Source: Antedon mediterranea | Taxonomy: Eukaryota; Echinodermata; Crinoidea; Comatulida; Antedonidae | Direction: 5' to 3' | NCBI RefSeq assembly: GCF_964355755.1 | Contig: NC_092677.1 | Location: 14,964,601-15,028,600, forward strand | Length of the DNA stretch: 64,000 bases | Shown here: in pieces, positions 12,561 to 23,704 of the stretch | How the letters are laid out: every line of letters begins with the position of its first letter | Numbering within the stretch: position 1 is the stretch's first letter | The notes under the pieces: generated by a model | The model's input: the letters and a program-made list of their open reading frames with translations, nothing else | Told to the model about the DNA's origin: nothing | Databases searched by the model: none | Translations under genes and position numbers: made by a program

Positions 12561-13769
12561 GCAGCAGCGTGAAAAATATTTTCCAAACGCGAACAGATTT
12601 TATTTTCGTACACGAAAAAAGTACTATTAAACGTCATTTGATTGGACCCACAATCGTCCAATCAAATGATAGGAATTTATTTAGGTATTATTATAATAAA
12701 TAATGACACCGTCGTAAAATAGTACGTTTGTTGTCTATAGAAGATTTACGGTCACATAACCGATAAGCTCTGCTTTATAATAATAGGATTAAATAGAGCA
12801 TTACATACTCTTACATTACACTAATGTTTACCAGGCCTACTGAAAAATAAGGTTCTTAAATTAAAAAAAAAAACATCATTTAATGATTTAAAACTATTAC
12901 GTCAAAACCCCGAGCGGCGGTTTTTGTAAAAAATAATTTCTTGTTTTATAACAAAAAAACAAAATATTATTTTGTTTTCAAACACGCTACTTCATCATTT
13001 TGTTGTGGCGCCCGCTATAGTAAGACGTGACACCATGCACGATGCATTGTAGTTTGTTTGGATTCTTGGAATAAATAAATCACGTTGTTTTGTTTGGGGA
13101 GGTCGGTCAGTCACGTGGTATCCATCTCCAAGTTTTTCATTTACAGTATACAGTACCAATCCATCATATCACGGAGTTGTTGATTTTCTGGTTGAAACAA
13201 AATGTGAACATTAATTTTGTTTGCTACATTCTTCCCGTGCGTGGCCTTCAAATATTGAATTGATGTTTCTGTCAGTCAGAAAGTGTCAGACAACCACCAC
13301 CACACCTTGGTACCCGACATGCAGAACATAATTGGATGATAGAGTTAAGCCAGTTGGAGGAGGGAGAAGGTTGGAATATGCAGGGAATGTAGAATAACAA
13401 ACTGTGCGTGGTTGGTTGTGAAATAGACCTTAGGGTATTATTGGCATTCCACAGGCAGGTAAATTTTGGCTTTTTGATTGTGAAAGTTTATAATAGAATA
13501 TGTTTGTTAGTGTTACTTATTATACAGTATTTTTATCAAGCTTGAATAGACTGTTGCCAACTCTCACTCTCGTCGACCCATCCATATCACATAGACCCTT
13601 TTTTTAGTATAATAAAATGTTATTCTTATTGCTTGAATGTTTTGATGGTGCCAACATTGTTTTGTTTACTTCTGCAGATTATATATTGCTTTGAATTCGA
13701 AGGACAGTCTATATCAAATGAAAAAAATGAGTTTTTTTCATTATTTTTTGGGGGTAAATATAATAACTT
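12561..13769. other. Non-coding stretch; includes copy of a 5S-upstream segment
   Basis: No gene is supported. The segment 13002-13068 (GTGGCGCCCGCTATAGTA, GACACCATGCACGATGCATTG) is clearly related to 57245-57295, directly upstream of the 5S-like sequence at 57296, but no 5S sequence follows it here. It is probably part of a dispersed element. Confidence 0.4.
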
Positions 13770-14460
13770 TTTGCAAAGAATATAATATCAGAAGAATGAG
13801 CGATCCGCGATTTTTGCATTGGAAAGTGCATGGGAGCCCACCCACGAGCGGATGTATACAGACTAAATACTTGATTTAAATCGATATTAATTACTGTATA
13901 CATGACGTTACATTCAATAGAAATTATTGTATATTCACTTCAAGAAAAATTATTTTACCACCATGCAAAATTAGTTCACAAAGAAAATAATGTTTAACAG
14001 CAACAACAAAAATTAAACATGCAACACCCAGCATTGCCTACGCCTGGTAAATCAAGTAATGTTTTTATGATATAAATAATATAAAATACATGTTATATTA
14101 TAGGCTACAATGTCAAATTTAATTAATATTTATTTTTTCTTCAGAAACGAGTTAAATATTGAAATATTAATAAACCTTTCGTGAAAACATTTCAACAACA
14201 AGGCGCCTGGTAGATGACATGAACTGTCTATTCTGCAAAATACTAAATAATTTGCATAAAATGTACAATTAAATATCCAAATAGCATTTAACCATTTAGC
14301 ATGTACATATTCTAATCTATTGTGAAAACCCTACCGGTGGTCCAGGCTTAGATTAGTGTGACTGTCACAACAAGTTGTATACATTCCGATGTTGCAGGGA
14401 AAACCGCGGATTGCACATTCTTCTGATATATATTCTCTGCTTTGCACATATACTTTGTCA
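13770..14460. mobile_element. Small inverted-repeat element
   Basis: About 90 bp at the left (GCAAAGAATATAATATCAGA, then GCGATCCGCGATTT and ATGTATACAG) recurs as the reverse complement at about 14375-14455 (GTATACATTCCG, AACCGCGGATTGCACATTCT, TATATTCTCTGCTTTGC). The roughly 500-bp interior has no gene. It looks like a MITE or a decayed DNA element; exact ends and target duplication were not resolved. Confidence 0.45.
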
Positions 14461-14674
14461 GATCACTTTAAAAGCAACTGTACTGTGATTCGTTTAAAAA
14501 CATTCAGTAACATCAAATTAAACAAAAAATATTTCTTACAAAAACGCTGCTCACTTGTTGACGTAACAGTTTTAAAGATATATTGTCCCGCTGAAAAATA
14601 TTTGTTATTTCAAATTTGTTTTTGAGTGTGTCATTATATTGTCACATAATAGTAATTCACGTTAACCAAACAAT

Positions 14675-15487
14675 GGCCCTGTTTCTGCTGCCAACTAAAT
14701 ACCGTATATTATACGGTATTTTTTGAATACTGTATATATACGGTATATTTTTGGCAGCAGAAACTGCGCTCATAAAAAATATACCGTATTTTGTATACCG
14801 TATTTTCCCCACAAAATTTGTGGATAAAATACGGTATTTACAAATTTATACCGTATTTTTTGTACCCGTTTCTGCTGCCAATAAAAAATACCGTATTTTT
14901 TTTTTACATGACAAAAGGTCAACATTCGTGTTTTTATTTTCTGTCACTGTACACACGTGTATAGATATATTCGGCGAAAATGTGGAGCGAAGACGTCACA
15001 GTTTTACTAAATAAATGTGTGTGGGGAAGCTAAAATGTCTGGCCAACTAAAAGGTAATAAAAGGGACAACCACATTTATAAAGACATTTCTAAAAAAATA
15101 AAGCAGGAGTATGGAATAGACTTGTCTCCAAAGCAAGTAAACTCAAAGCTGAAGAGCCTGCGAAAGCAGTACAACATTGCAAAATACAATAACTCGGGGA
15201 GGGAATGAATTAATTGTCCCCATTATGATGTTTTCTGTACTCTCACAACATCTCTATCACAAGGACTAGGCTGTTGAAAGTGAGACGTAAAACTTCCTTT
15301 ATTGCGACTTTTAATTATCGATCAAATAAATGAATGGCAATTTGGGTAAAAAAGATGAAATTTAACACGACCACCCAAGAAGTATTGTTAGCAGAAACGG
15401 GGTACTAAAAAATACGGTATAAAAAATACCGTATTTTATACCGTATTTTTATACCGTATTTTTAGCAGTTGCAGCAGAAACAGGCCC
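14675..15487. mobile_element. PIF/Harbinger-like non-autonomous element with ATACGGTATT arrays
   Basis: The terminal inverted repeat is GGCCCTGTTTCTGCTGCC at the left, and GCAGCAGAAACAGGCCC at the right. AAT flanks both sides, a possible 3-bp duplication. Subterminal zones (about 14700-14900 and 15410-15475) carry more than a dozen copies of the near-palindrome ATACCGTATTTT or AAATACGGTAT. It encloses a broken Myb/SANT-like frame, the accessory DNA-binding protein usually found beside PIF/Harbinger transposases; no transposase is present. Comparison with the empty copy at 11993-12560 proves it is an insertion. Confidence 0.7.
14980..15208 (+). pseudogene. Myb/SANT-like transposon accessory protein, frameshifted
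   Basis: Starts ATG at 14980 with MWSEDVTVLLNKCVWG, then a one-base shift near 15025 moves the frame to EAKMSGQLKGNKRDNHIYKD and on through KQVNSKLKSLRKQYN to NSGRE and a stop. The trihelix-like spacing of Trp and hydrophobic residues and the ending KSLRKQYN fit the Myb/SANT domain (MADF/Myb_DNA-bind_4 type) that PIF/Harbinger elements encode to bring transposase to their ends. It is only about 75 codons long and broken by a frameshift plus an early stop, so it is not functional as it stands. Confidence 0.6.
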
Positions 15488-16559
15488 AATTATTTACCTG
15501 AAAAAAATGTAATTTAAAGCAAAAAATACTTAAATTGTCTGTCAGACAATGGTTTTTGTTTTTTTTTCTCTTTTATACGTGATTAAATGTTATTTTTTTT
15601 GTTACAGAAGTGAATAACTTTTGTATTTGAAGTAAAATACAACAAGAATTCATACTTTGATATGAAACACACTCAATTTCTGTCACTTTAGTTTATTTTA
15701 TTGCTAAGTTCAAGTCTGGGGGTCACTTCATCAAGCCTAGACACTTCAAGTATGAAGTATCCTATTACAAACAAAAACTTCACTATGGATAATTATTCAT
15801 TATTCATTCATCATTCATTATTATTATTTGACAGCAAATTACAGTATAGTATAGTATAATATTGGTCTAGATTCACAGTCAAATGGGAATTCAATATTTA
15901 TTGAACAAGATTTTACAGATTACTGTCTACATGCATCTATATAACACTGTATTATCTGCACATTTTTTCATAGACTCTCTTCTCCCAGACGTGCTTTGGG
16001 GCTTGTAATTTTAGCATGACCTGTCCTAGTTTACAAACTTCCCAAAAATGTCGGCCTCTAGAACTATAACTGCTGGTTGCTTTCAGCTTATCAATGAGTA
16101 GTACTCTTGGGACGTAGCTGGATAGTATGGTAAGACTAGATTATGATAAACATTATAATATGATTCCTACTTATGTCACATGACAATACAGCTTATTTAT
16201 TAGTTCGGCCGTTCCAAGGCAAAACAACGTAACTACAAAATGTTGCTTTTCGAGAAAAATTGAATTGAAGTTTGAGTGTTTGCATTTCAGAAACAAATTA
16301 TCGTAATGATGTGAAATTTTGCATGAGTATAAATAAATAATAATTATTAATAAATACAAAATTTTAAATAATTTATACAATTTGATCAAAAGTTATTACC
16401 ACTTTTAACAGATACGTTGTTTTGCCTTGGAAATAGTCCAGTCAATCTACCGATAGACCCAAAACAAATTGCAATAGTTTCCGAACCTTTTTTATTTGAT
16501 TCTATATGTTCCTGGAAGAAACATTTCCAAAATCTACCAAAATCGGTTCAGTGGAACAT

Positions 16560-17480
16560 ACTTTTTTAAGGGGTCAAGAGGTCATGAGGGTCAAATTATA
16601 TATTTGTATATCTCAGTAACCGCTTGGCCGAACTTGGTAATTTTGGTGTCAAACAATTCAGAAGACCCATATTTATATTCACTCTAATGAAAGTTTTTTA
16701 TCAAAAATGACCGGAATCCATGTTTTTGACCTTTGACCTATTATTTTGGCATATTCATATCTCGGTAACCACTGGGCGTAAACAAGCGTTTTTGGTGTCA
16801 AAATACCCAGAAGGTCTATGTTTATATTCACTCTAATAAAAACGTTTTGTGTATTATGACCAGACGACATCATTTTGACCTTTGACATATATTCATTATT
16901 TTATATTATTTCACTAATTAAATTTTTTGTATCTCGGTGACCAATAGTCGTAACTTCGTAATTTTTGTGTTAATCAATTCAGAAGACCCTTATTTATATT
17001 CACTCTAATAAAACTTTTTACAAAAAAATGACCGGAAACTACTCTTTTGACCTTTGACCTATTATATTGGTATATTCATATCTTTGTAAACAATGGGCGT
17101 AGATGAGCATTTTTTGTGTCAAAATATTCAAAAGGTCTATGCTTATATTCACTCTAATGAAAAAGTCATCGTTTTGACCGTTAACATATATTCTTTATTT
17201 CATATCTCACTAAATTATTTTTTGTATCTCGGTCACCAATAAGCGTAACTTTTGTGTTAAACAATTCAGTAGAACCATATTTATTTACTCTAATGAAACT
17301 ATTTTTACAGAAAATGACCGGAAGCTTTCAACTATTATATTTATATATTTGTATCTTTGTGAACTATGGGTTTAGATGAGCATTTTTTGTGTCAAACAAC
17401 TCAGAAGGATATCCACTCTAATAAAAAATGTCTGTGTATATAGTTAATGCGAAAGTAATTATTTTTACCTTTGATGTCTA
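16560..17480. repeat. Element A left arm: six diverged ~150-bp modules with DR1 sites
   Basis: Each module reads roughly ATATCTCGGTAACCACTGGG, then TTTTTGTGTCAAA..ATTCAGAAG, TATATTCACTCTAATGAAA, AAAATGACCGGAA and TGACCTTTGACCT. Perfect TGACCTTTGACCT lies at 16727-16739 and 17048-17060, with a one-base variant region at 16876-16888. The same modules occur inverted in the right arm. Confidence 0.8.
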
Positions 17481-17653
17481 TCCAGAAAACGTTTAGTAAT
17501 TGGGGCAATATATTGGTGTTATATTTCTTCATAGATCAGCACCCAAGATAACATTTAACTATTCATTATTCTGTTTATATTTACTCTAAAAACACACATA
17601 ACAGAAAAATATCCAAATAGGCCTGGTAGAGAATATTTACCAATCGTCTGATT

Positions 17654-20600
17654 TTACAAACCCATTGTTGAATCTTCAGAATCGGTATATTCATTATCAT
17701 CTAGTGAAATGTTTGCGCATACACCTCGACACTCACTACATGCCATGGAGCAATCTAATCCATTGTTCCTACAGCTGCATTTCATATTATAGCAGCCTGT
17801 TTTGCATTTGCATCTTATGATTTGTAGGAGTAGTCCAGATCCCTATTGTCAAAAAAGTGCCTTCGTGTGCAGATCATGGGGAAAGTGTAAACATTGTGTT
17901 TTATGAATATTTGAATCATGCTGGTCATAAAAACCCATGTTGTCAAATTTCTAAAATTCATCTTTGACCTCTGACCTCAATTTGAATGTTTTGACCCATT
18001 GAAAACAAAATGGTCCTATCTTTGCAACGCTTAGATTAAATGAAATAATTTTAGTGTCAAATTATTTGGGAGATGCATATTAATATTCGTTCTAATGGAA
18101 AAGTTTGTCCAAAAATGGCTGGAAGTATGATTTTGGCATATTTGACCTTTGACCTACATATCATATAACTCCGTAACTAATAGATGGAACAACTTTAAAT
18201 AGGGCTCAAATTAATCTGAAGGTATATGTTTCTATTCAGTCTAATAAGAACTTTTTCAAGCAAATGACCCGAAATATTTTTATTGACCTTTGACCTATAC
18301 TGGTAGTACACATTTCTATAATCTCAAAAACTATTGGCCGTAAAATGGTTGTTTTTGTGAAATGGTTCGAAAAATTTACATTTATACGTTGTATAATAAC
18401 AACATTTTATAGAAATGTAAAATAATTCTATTTATGATCACTAACTTTGTAATTTATTAACATCACTAGCATTTGTTATAATATTAAAATGTGTTATATT
18501 TGCTGATTTTAAGCACTTCACATAAATTTATCAGAATTATGTGTATTTAATATAAAGTTTTGTTTTTTTTATATAAAGAAAATTTAATTATCTATCAAAT
18601 AAGACTATTTTCAAATTATTATGGCTAAAACTTAATTAGATACAGGCAAAAAAGTGTATTTTTACTTGTGTGAACAGCGCCCTCAATCTTCATTTTTTCC
18701 CAAAAAATACCACATTTTTATGTGGTTTCATAAACTTAGCTGGTTGTAACTTTTTAAAAGATTTGTTGTCAGTGACGTGTAAGTTACATACACCTTCTAC
18801 CATATACTAAGTAAGTTTCTGAGATAAAATGAAAACAATATTTTTATAGCTTGATAGTTTTCCTGAGGTTAATACATGGTGCATGCTAAAAAAGATTTTG
18901 ATTTTGTGCTAAAAATCCATCTTTTTGGTCCAGTACAAACAATCTTGTACAGCCATTCTTACACAAACAGCATATTTTATTGGAAAGATAATCATAATAT
19001 CTATCCAATAAAATATGAATTTTGTGTATTAATATCTGCTAGATTGCTTTTATTAAACCAAAAAGATGGACTTTTAGCTCAAATTAAAATATTTTTTTGG
19101 TGTGTATCATGTAATAACCTCAACAAAAATATCAAGCTATCGGAATATTTTTCTAAATTTTTTTCAGAAACTGACCTAGTACGTTATAAAAGTGGTATGT
19201 AAATTACAGGTTACTGTAAAAAGTCTTTAAAACAAAGTAATAACCTGTTAAGTTCAGGAAACCAAATAAAAATGTGGTATTTTTTGGGAAAAAATGAATA
19301 TTGAGGGCGCTGTTCACACAAGTAAAAATACACTTTTTTGCCTGTATCTAATAAAGTTTTAGCCATAATAATTTGAAAATAGTCTTATTTGATAGATAAT
19401 TAAATTTTCTTTATATCCAAAAAAAAAAAACTTTATATTAAATACACATAATTCTGATAAATTCATGTGAAGTGCTTAAAATCAGCAAATATAACACATT
19501 TTAATATTATAACAAATGCTAGTGATGTTAATAAATTACAAAGTTAGTGATCATAAATAGAATTATTTTACATTTCTATAAAATGTTGTTATTATACAAC
19601 ATATAAATGTAAATTTTTCGAACCATTTCACAAAAACAACTATTTTACGGCCAATAGTTTTTGAGATTATAGAAATGTGTACTACCAGTACAGGTCAAAG
19701 GTCAATAAAAAATGTTCGGGTCATTTTCTTGAAAAAGTTCTTATTAGACTGAATAGAAACATATACCTTCAGATTAATTTGAGCCCTATTTAAAATTTTT
19801 CCAACTATTAGTTACGGAGTTATATGATATGTAGGTCAAAGGTCAAATATGCCAAAAATCATACTTCCAGCCATTTTTGGACAAACTTTTCCATTAGAAC
19901 GAATATAAATATGCATCTCCCAAATAATTTGAAACTAAAATTATTTCATCTAATCTAAGCGTTGCAAAGATATGACCATTTTGTTTTCAATGGGTCAAAA
20001 CATTCAAATTGAGGTCAGAGGTCAAAGATGAATTTTAGAAATTTGACAACATGGGTTTTTATAACCAGCATGATTCAAATATTCATAAAACACAATGTTT
20101 ACACTTTCCCCATGATCTGCACACGAAAATACATAGGGATCTGGACTAGAGCAATTGTGGTGCTGGGGGGTTGTCCGTCAAATATGGTATCATCCTGCCT
20201 TGGCTGATCTTCCATCCATATTTATTTGGAGGTACATTTTCTTCATTTCCAAGCCAAACTTGAACTTGTTGGTACACCCTTGACTATGATACTTTGCCGC
20301 TGATGCCGTTGGGGGTAAAGAACGTGGATGAACTGCTTTAGTACTGCATGTAGTCTTTTCATGAAATTTACGAAACCTCAATTCATCTAGGTTTTCATTA
20401 TCGCTGCTACCATACAAAGACAAAATGGCGTTATTACCCGCTGCAATTGCCTCCTGTCTGTTTGCCTTACAAGTCATAAACACTTTGGCTTGTTCAGAAA
20501 AGAAACAGTCACTTCTTACTTTAGTTACTGCTTTGATTTTCCCAATACCAAAAAATCGCGATGTCGTGTCACATCCAAGGAACGCGTGACAAAATAGGAT

Positions 20601-21866
20601 ATATTTACAAACATCGCTGCCAAGTCTTGTTGCCGCAATGTTCCAACATCGTTGCACCTTTTTAGTTTCTTTCCTTTGGTTTGGCTTGAACCATACATTA
20701 TGTTTGGTGTGACCACCATGGTGGATAAGGAGGACCAGGATATCTGTATCATCTGCGATGACAACCGTGCCTATTTGTTCTGCGTAGGACAGAGCCATCT
20801 TCGACACAAGATAGTCAGCGTCAGCTTCTGCGTGGTGAACAGTACAACCTTCTTTTTCAAGACTATTTCCCAAAATCTTAATGAATCTTTGTTTGTTTTG
20901 AACGTTTGACAGAAATTCTTCTTTTTTGGTTTGTAAGGTCATAGATTGGTCAAAGTGTACAGCTACACCACCACCACCACTTCTCCTGGTATGTGTACAG
21001 TCTTTTGTACTTAGTGAGTTATCGTACCCATCAAAAACAACAATGGATTTTCCATATTTGTGAGAAACATATTTAGTGTATACTCTCATAATGTCACCCC
21101 TGAAGCCCCTCTTGTCCATGGAATTTTATGAAGTAGTGCTCCTCCATCTAAGACGTACTGAATTTGATCAGGAGGTTCTGAAGCAACCTCGATTGCTGTT
21201 GACCACAAACTATCAGCTAAACTAGCTTTATTTGCAGACCTCATCATATCTGGTGATTCAAACAATCTAAATATATCTGATACATTATCGCATCTTGTGC
21301 CGGCAGTTACAAGTCGTTGAAATAGAAGTAAAGGATCTACATTGACCACATCATCTTTTATCTTCAATGCGCTTTTAGAGTTCATTGTAATGGATTGGCT
21401 CTTTTTCCGAAATGTGTAGTCGGCGACCTTTTGGTTTGTCATTGATTGCACAATTTGTTGACCTAAATACATGCTTGGCATTGTCACAGTCTACATTGAT
21501 GATTGATTGATGTGCCGTCACTCCAGTTGCAATGTTTGTCAGTGATTTTGTACTGTCTGTATTGAATGGATTTCGCTGTGTCAGATACCGTGATATGTCT
21601 TGTACATCACTGAGGTCCTTCATCTTTCTGGCATATGTTGTTTCTTTATGTTGTTCACTGGTAGTATACAACACGTTAGTGAACTCTTGCATTGAATGAT
21701 TGATCTTGGCGCAGACTGGAGTTGAAAGGACCCAGACAAGTCGTTGAATTTCTGTTAATCCTCGCCCTCTTGTTAGACCTCCTCTTGTTTTTATGCTACG
21801 CATAAGACACTGTTCTATGGCAAGATCAGTTGATATTCCAGCCCAACGTCTGTCAGATCGCCGCAC
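17654..21866 (-). pseudogene. XPG/FEN-like nuclease of element A, frameshifted and split by element B
   Basis: Reads from 21866 leftward. The first block (RRSDRRWAGISTDLAIEQ, then TRGGLTRGRGLTE) is the conserved domain before the nuclease in these transposon proteins. XPG-N motifs follow: VLDGGALLHKIPW (Asp codon at about 21147) and IVVFDGYD (about 21032). Then come the XPG-I motifs AEADAD and IADDTDILVLL, and the helix-two-turn-helix GCDTTSRFFGIGKIKA. These match the FEN1 metal ligands (E-x-E/D, D-x-D, GxD) one for one. Frame changes occur near 21400-21480, 21100 and 20210. The C-terminal block, beyond element B at 17827-17654, is Cys-rich (CKCKTGCYNMKCSCRNNG) and ends at TAA 17654-17656. 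The usual N-terminal half is missing. The family probably acts in DNA processing during transposition; that is inference. Confidence 0.8.
17831..20148. mobile_element. Element B: 2.3-kb palindromic element nested in element A
   Basis: Begins TAGTCCAGATCCCTAT and ends with the inverse ATAGGGATCTGGACTA. The arms (about 17831-18735 and 19255-20148) are nearly perfect reverse complements around a diverged hinge of about 500 bp. GAG flanks both ends (17828-17830 and 20149-20151). Removing B and one GAG rejoins the nuclease reading frame of element A across the site, so both borders and the 3-bp duplication are firm. B encodes no recognisable protein; an open frame at 18876-19202 is AT-rich hinge sequence. 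The arms carry DR1 sites at 18143, 18284, 19692 and 19833, with one-base variants at 17965 and 20012. Confidence 0.88.
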
Positions 21867-21939
21867 TTATTATTTGGTCAAATTTAAAATGTTATACTCG
21901 AGACCCGAGATGTATTCATGACACGACTAGAAAATGTTA

Positions 21940-22560
21940 ACGGTCAAAATAATGATTTTCGGTTATATTGTACATTTGCATTTGTTTTCATTAGAGTAAA
22001 TATAAACAAATATACTGGTATAATAGGTCAAAGGTCAAAAACATAGTTTCTATCCATTTTTTAAAAAACTTTTTCATTAGGCCTATAGTGAATATATTTA
22101 TATTTATAGAGTCTTCTGAATCTTTTGACACAAAATTGACGAAGTTGTGCTTAGTGGTTACTGAGATATAAAAAAATGTAGTTACTGAGAAATCTAAAAT
22201 AATGAATATGTGTCAAAGGTCAAAATAATGACTTCCGGTCATTTTACATGAATCTTTTCCATTAGAACTAATATAAACATTGACCTTATGAGTAGTTTGA
22301 CGCAAATAACGCTCATCTACGCCCACTGGTTACTAAGATACGAATATACGAATATATACAATAAAATAGGTCAAAGGTCAAAAACATGCTTTCCTGTAAT
22401 TTTTGGTAAAAAGGTTTCATTAGAGTACATATAAATATGGGTCTTCTGAATAGTTTGACACCAAAATTAACATGCTACGCCTAGTAGTTTTCAAAATAGA
22501 AAAATGTGTAATTTGACCCCTATGACCTTAAAACCCCTTAAAAAGCATGTTCCACTGAAC
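21940..22560. repeat. Element A right arm: inverted copies of the same modules
   Basis: Reverse-complement copies of the left-arm modules: TTTCATTAGAGT.AATATAAA, GACACAAAATTGACGAAGTT, AGGTCAAAGGTCA. Perfect DR1 sequences are at 22025-22037 and 22368-22380, with a partial copy near 22210. The outermost part (22440-22680) is the closest match to the left arm (16440-16680). Confidence 0.8.
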
Positions 22561-23634
22561 CGATTTTGGTAGATTTTGGAAATGATATTCCCAGATGCTT
22601 ATAGAATCAAATAAAAAAGGTTTGGAAACTATTGCAATTTGTTTTGGGTTACGCCCTTTTTTGTCATAGATTGACTGGACTAAAATGACGTGCATAGAAT
22701 TGAAATAGAATGAAAGTCATTTCTGGGGCAAAACAACGTAACTGCGATATCCTGTGGCAAAACAATGTAACAGTGGTCATTCCATGGCAAAACAACGTAA
22801 CTGTGGTTATTTTAAAAACAATGGATTGAAATTCTTTTTGAACAACAGGGAGGGCTGCGATCACTAATAATGCCTACGAACTAGGTTGGCTTTACAAAGA
22901 GTGCATTTTAAGCTAGGCTTAGCCATTTAGATCTACTATTTAGGAATATAGACTTACTTACATTATTATGTTATGGACTACCTACTAGCCTGCTACTACA
23001 AGGTCTACGTACAACAATGCAAAAACGGCCGTCCTACTAGCCTAGGCCTAGCCTATTTCCATTGACAGTACTGGCGTACTAGGCCTAGGCTAGATTAGGT
23101 AGGTCTGTCAAAAATATTAGCCTAGCCTAGTTTCAAGCTTGCCTGAACTTTTTCGTAAATATAGTTACCGTAATTATACATTAAATTAGTTGTCTAGCCT
23201 AATAAGCCTAGTATTGTTTAATATATCTTTTACTTTTAGTTAAGATCGTTGCTATGCATATCGTCATGCATCAGCGGTTTCTGTCTCAACATCATAACTT
23301 TAGCTGATTGTGAGAATTTGAAGCGAAAATCGTATGCATTTCCGTGGCAGAACAACGTATCTGGTAGATACGTTGTTTTGCCTTGGAAAATACAAGAATT
23401 ATTTGTTTTTTGTTTAAAGATATGTGGTACTACTATCTCCAAAAATAATGATCTCTGAAAGTGAAACCTGAAATTTTTACAGGTTGTTCATAAATTTGTA
23501 ATAATTTCCCAAATGTAAAAATCTCAAAATTGACCAAAATGCGAGTTACGTGGTTTTGCCTTGGAACGGCCGCGTTATTGAAAATTAAATTAATGAAATA
23601 TGATTAAATTAAAGTGTATATATCTTTTTCTCAG

Positions 23635-23704
23635 GTGATTGGAAGACACATTTTACTGCATCGCAAAGTAAACAGTTGTATGAAGTCCTTCAACATGATC
23701 TGTT
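23635..23704 (+). pseudogene. Truncated copy of SULT last exon
   Basis: After TATCTTTTTCTCAG comes a segment encoding GDWKTHFTASQSKQLYEVL, a close match to SULT exon 6 (GDWKTHFTVAQSEQLDEVL). It lacks the nine bases that encode part of RKGIIG. The sequence breaks off after QHDL at the 3' end of a LINE. No other SULT exons were found between element A and this point. It is a leftover of a second SULT gene, cut by insertions on both sides. Confidence 0.8.

Larger units (their letters stand above)
14523..16115. repeat. Dispersed repeat, copy 2 (split by a Harbinger-like element)
   Basis: Same sequence order as 11993-12560. The match stops at CACATAATAGTAATT and resumes at about 15488 with ATTATTTACCTGAAAAAA, the point where copy 1 runs straight through. 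The inserted DNA is the 14675-15487 element. Confidence 0.6.
16206..23572 (-). mobile_element. Element A: large DNA transposon with XPG-like nuclease gene (Academ-like)
   Basis: Ends are inverted: CGGCCGTTCCAAGGCAAAAC at 16206 and its reverse complement finishing at 23572. The motif GGCAAAACAACGTAACT or close variants occurs eight times: 16216-16234 and 16414-16432 at the left; 22727, 22756, 22786, 23346, 23366 and 23544 at the right. Inside these lie two long inverted arms (about 16440-17620 and 21890-22680) made of diverged repeats of 145-170 bp. The minus-strand gene is a frameshifted XPG/FEN-like nuclease with a C-terminal Cys-rich block. Element B is inserted in its gene. The target duplication is not clear. 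An XPG nuclease gene recalls the AcademX group; that assignment is from memory. Confidence 0.7.

Noticed and set aside
12455-12661. 68-codon open frame on the minus strand
   Set aside because: Part lies in a dispersed repeat whose second copy (about 16030-16115) does not keep the frame; no family is recognised.
18876-19202. 108-codon open frame in the hinge of element B
   Set aside because: Low-complexity AT-rich composition, no motif, and located in the diverged centre of a palindrome.
17831-20148. Possibility that the 2.3-kb palindrome is an assembly or foldback artefact
   Set aside because: The 3-bp direct repeat at its borders, the rejoined reading frame on removal, and several differences between the arms argue for a real insertion.
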